Both the position numbers and the translations under genes were made by a program. Positions 63,156 through 64,000 of a stretch of DNA of 64,000 nucleotides are shown here, piece by piece. The DNA is from Ralstonia pickettii (lineage in GTDB: Bacteria; Pseudomonadota; Gammaproteobacteria; Burkholderiales; Burkholderiaceae), in contig NZ_CP066771.1 of the NCBI RefSeq assembly GCF_016466415.2, positions 1,612,001 to 1,676,000 on the forward strand. The letters are read 5' to 3'. The notes beneath the pieces are model-generated. The model was not told the origin of the DNA and did not search any database. It worked only from the letters and a program-made list of their open reading frames with translations. The first letter of the stretch is position 1. Each line of letters starts with the position of its first letter.

Positions 63156-63545
63156 TCAAGCCTTGCGAAAACGCGCGTGGATGTTGTTGTGCTTGTAGCT
63201 GCCGCCCTCGTCGAACTCGGTCAACTCCATCGACAGCGCCAGATAACGGCGCGCAAAGGCCTGCGCAAAATGTGCCTTGATCGCCTCGAACAGCGCGTCG
63301 CAGGCGGCCTTCTTGACCTCAGGCGTGCGACCCCCTGCGATTTTGAACGTGACGTGAACGAAAGCGTCGTCCTCTTTGCCGTCGGCCACGCGGTACTCGG
63401 TCAGCTTGATGGCGCGCGAGCGGATACCGCCAGTCGGAAATACGCCGTTCTGCGCCATCAGCGTTTCGTTCATCGCTTGCAGCAATTCCGGAATGCGGGC
63501 GTCGTCGCCCAGGTTGTCGGTGTATTCGACAATGACGTGCGGCAT
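63156..63545 (-). CDS. hpaF: 5-carboxymethyl-2-hydroxymuconate isomerase HpaF
   Basis: A 129-residue tautomerase-superfamily enzyme; its catalytic Pro follows the initiator Met (MPHVIVEYTDNL). I chose ATG 63545 with a strong GAGGAGG; a longer frame is a shadow of hpaD. It isomerises the muconate semialdehyde-derived acid in the homoprotocatechuate meta pathway. Ten bases after hpaD. Confidence 0.94.
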   Translation of the reverse strand: MPHVIVEYTDNLGDDARIPELLQAMNETLMAQNGVFPTGGIRSRAIKLTEYRVADGKEDDAFVHVTFKIAGGRTPEVKKAACDALFEAIKAHFAQAFARRYLALSMELTEFDEGGSYKHNNIHARFRKA

Positions 63546-63555
63546 GGCGACCTCC

Positions 63556-64000
63556 TCAGGCTTCAACTTGTTCACGTCCGGGCAGCGGGAAGATCGCGTT
63601 GATCTGGCCCGTGCCGGAACTGGCGAAATATTCGGTGACGACTTCGATGCCCCTGTCATAGGCATCCCAGCCAAGCAGCCCGAGCAACATGGCTGTGTCG
63701 TGCATGCCGCCCTCGCCCTCGCACAGCGATGCGTACTCGGGCAGCATCGCGCAGAAGGTCTTCCAGTCGCCCTGCTTCCAGAGCTCGACCACGCGCAGGT
63801 CGACTTGCCTGAAAAACTCGCGGCTGATCTGGTGGATGGATTCTTCGGGGCTGCCGTTGTCGTTGAAACGGTGCGAGAGCGATCCGCTGGCGAGAAATGC
63901 GACGGTGCTGTCGCTGGCCACGATGGCCTCGAGCAGCGCTGCGCCGAAGCGGCGGCTTTCTTCCAGTTGGTGCCACGCGCACCACCCGGCAATCGACACG
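63556..64000 (-). CDS. hpaD: 3,4-dihydroxyphenylacetate 2,3-dioxygenase HpaD, 5' end outside window
   Basis: The C-terminal half of an extradiol (LigB-type) dioxygenase that cleaves homoprotocatechuate. Visible: VAFLASGSLSHRF with the His, the helical DLRVVELWKQGDWKTFCAM and the ending FPLPGREQVEA. The gene runs off the right edge. It should be preceded by other hpa genes such as hpaE outside the window. Confidence 0.92.
   Translation of the reverse strand, partial: VSIAGWCAWHQLEESRRFGAALLEAIVASDSTVAFLASGSLSHRFNDNGSPEESIHQISREFFRQVDLRVVELWKQGDWKTFCAMLPEYASLCEGEGGMHDTAMLLGLLGWDAYDRGIEVVTEYFASSGTGQINAIFPLPGREQVEA

Overview
The window looks like chromosomal DNA of a Burkholderiaceae bacterium, most likely Ralstonia. 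This is inferred from gene content and protein resemblance; no search was run. The clues are a phaC-phaA-phaB-phaR polyhydroxyalkanoate locus with a Cupriavidus/Ralstonia-type phaC promoter, BktB and PhaP phasin in the same window, a dihydrolipoyl dehydrogenase carrying its own lipoyl domain, a betaproteobacterial proteasome homologue (BPH), and high GC with strong third-position GC.

Layout. 1-1 kb: a DUF1016/YhcG-type nuclease gene at the left edge. 1.1-12.1 kb (minus strand): metC, a secreted protein, bktB, rimO, dusC, phaR, then the phaC-phaA-phaB operon. 12.1-15.2 kb: a small membrane protein, pgeF and rluD overlapping, and bamD diverging from rluD. 15.17-16.48 kb: an intact IS3-family element between bamD and its terminator. 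16.5-26.5 kb: dinG, a YdcH-like protein, two charged exported proteins, tex, kup, a small membrane ORF, pyrD. 26.7 kb: initiator tRNA-Met. 27-29.6 kb: a Nudix hydrolase, the two N-degron transferases aat and bpt, a lipoprotein and a TM2 protein. 29.7-33.2 kb: a lutA-lutB-small protein operon with a divergent IclR regulator. 33.2-38 kb: PBP7-type endopeptidase, nitroreductase, thioesterase, EamA exporter, deacetylase. 38-39.9 kb: phaP with a rich control region, and a membrane protein. 40-50.6 kb: the pyruvate dehydrogenase genes aceE, aceF and lpdA with the BPH gene between aceF and lpdA, and a divergent FixL/FixJ-like two-component system. 50.6-53.7 kb: folD and oligopeptidase A. 53.8-60.2 kb: an accessory-looking block with an intact EAL protein, a degenerate EAL paralogue, a decayed GGDEF ORF, a MocR-type regulator and two small orphan genes. 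60.2-64 kb: xthA, hpaR, and the homoprotocatechuate genes hpaI, hpaH, hpaF and hpaD, the last cut by the right edge.

Themes. Carbon storage and acetyl-CoA supply dominate: PDH makes acetyl-CoA, PhaA/BktB, PhaB and PhaC turn it into polymer, PhaP coats granules and PhaR represses. Lactate oxidation (Lut) and 4-hydroxyphenylacetate degradation (Hpa) feed central metabolism. The least-explained parts are the BPH gene inside the PDH cluster and the c-di-GMP-type block between prlC and xthA.
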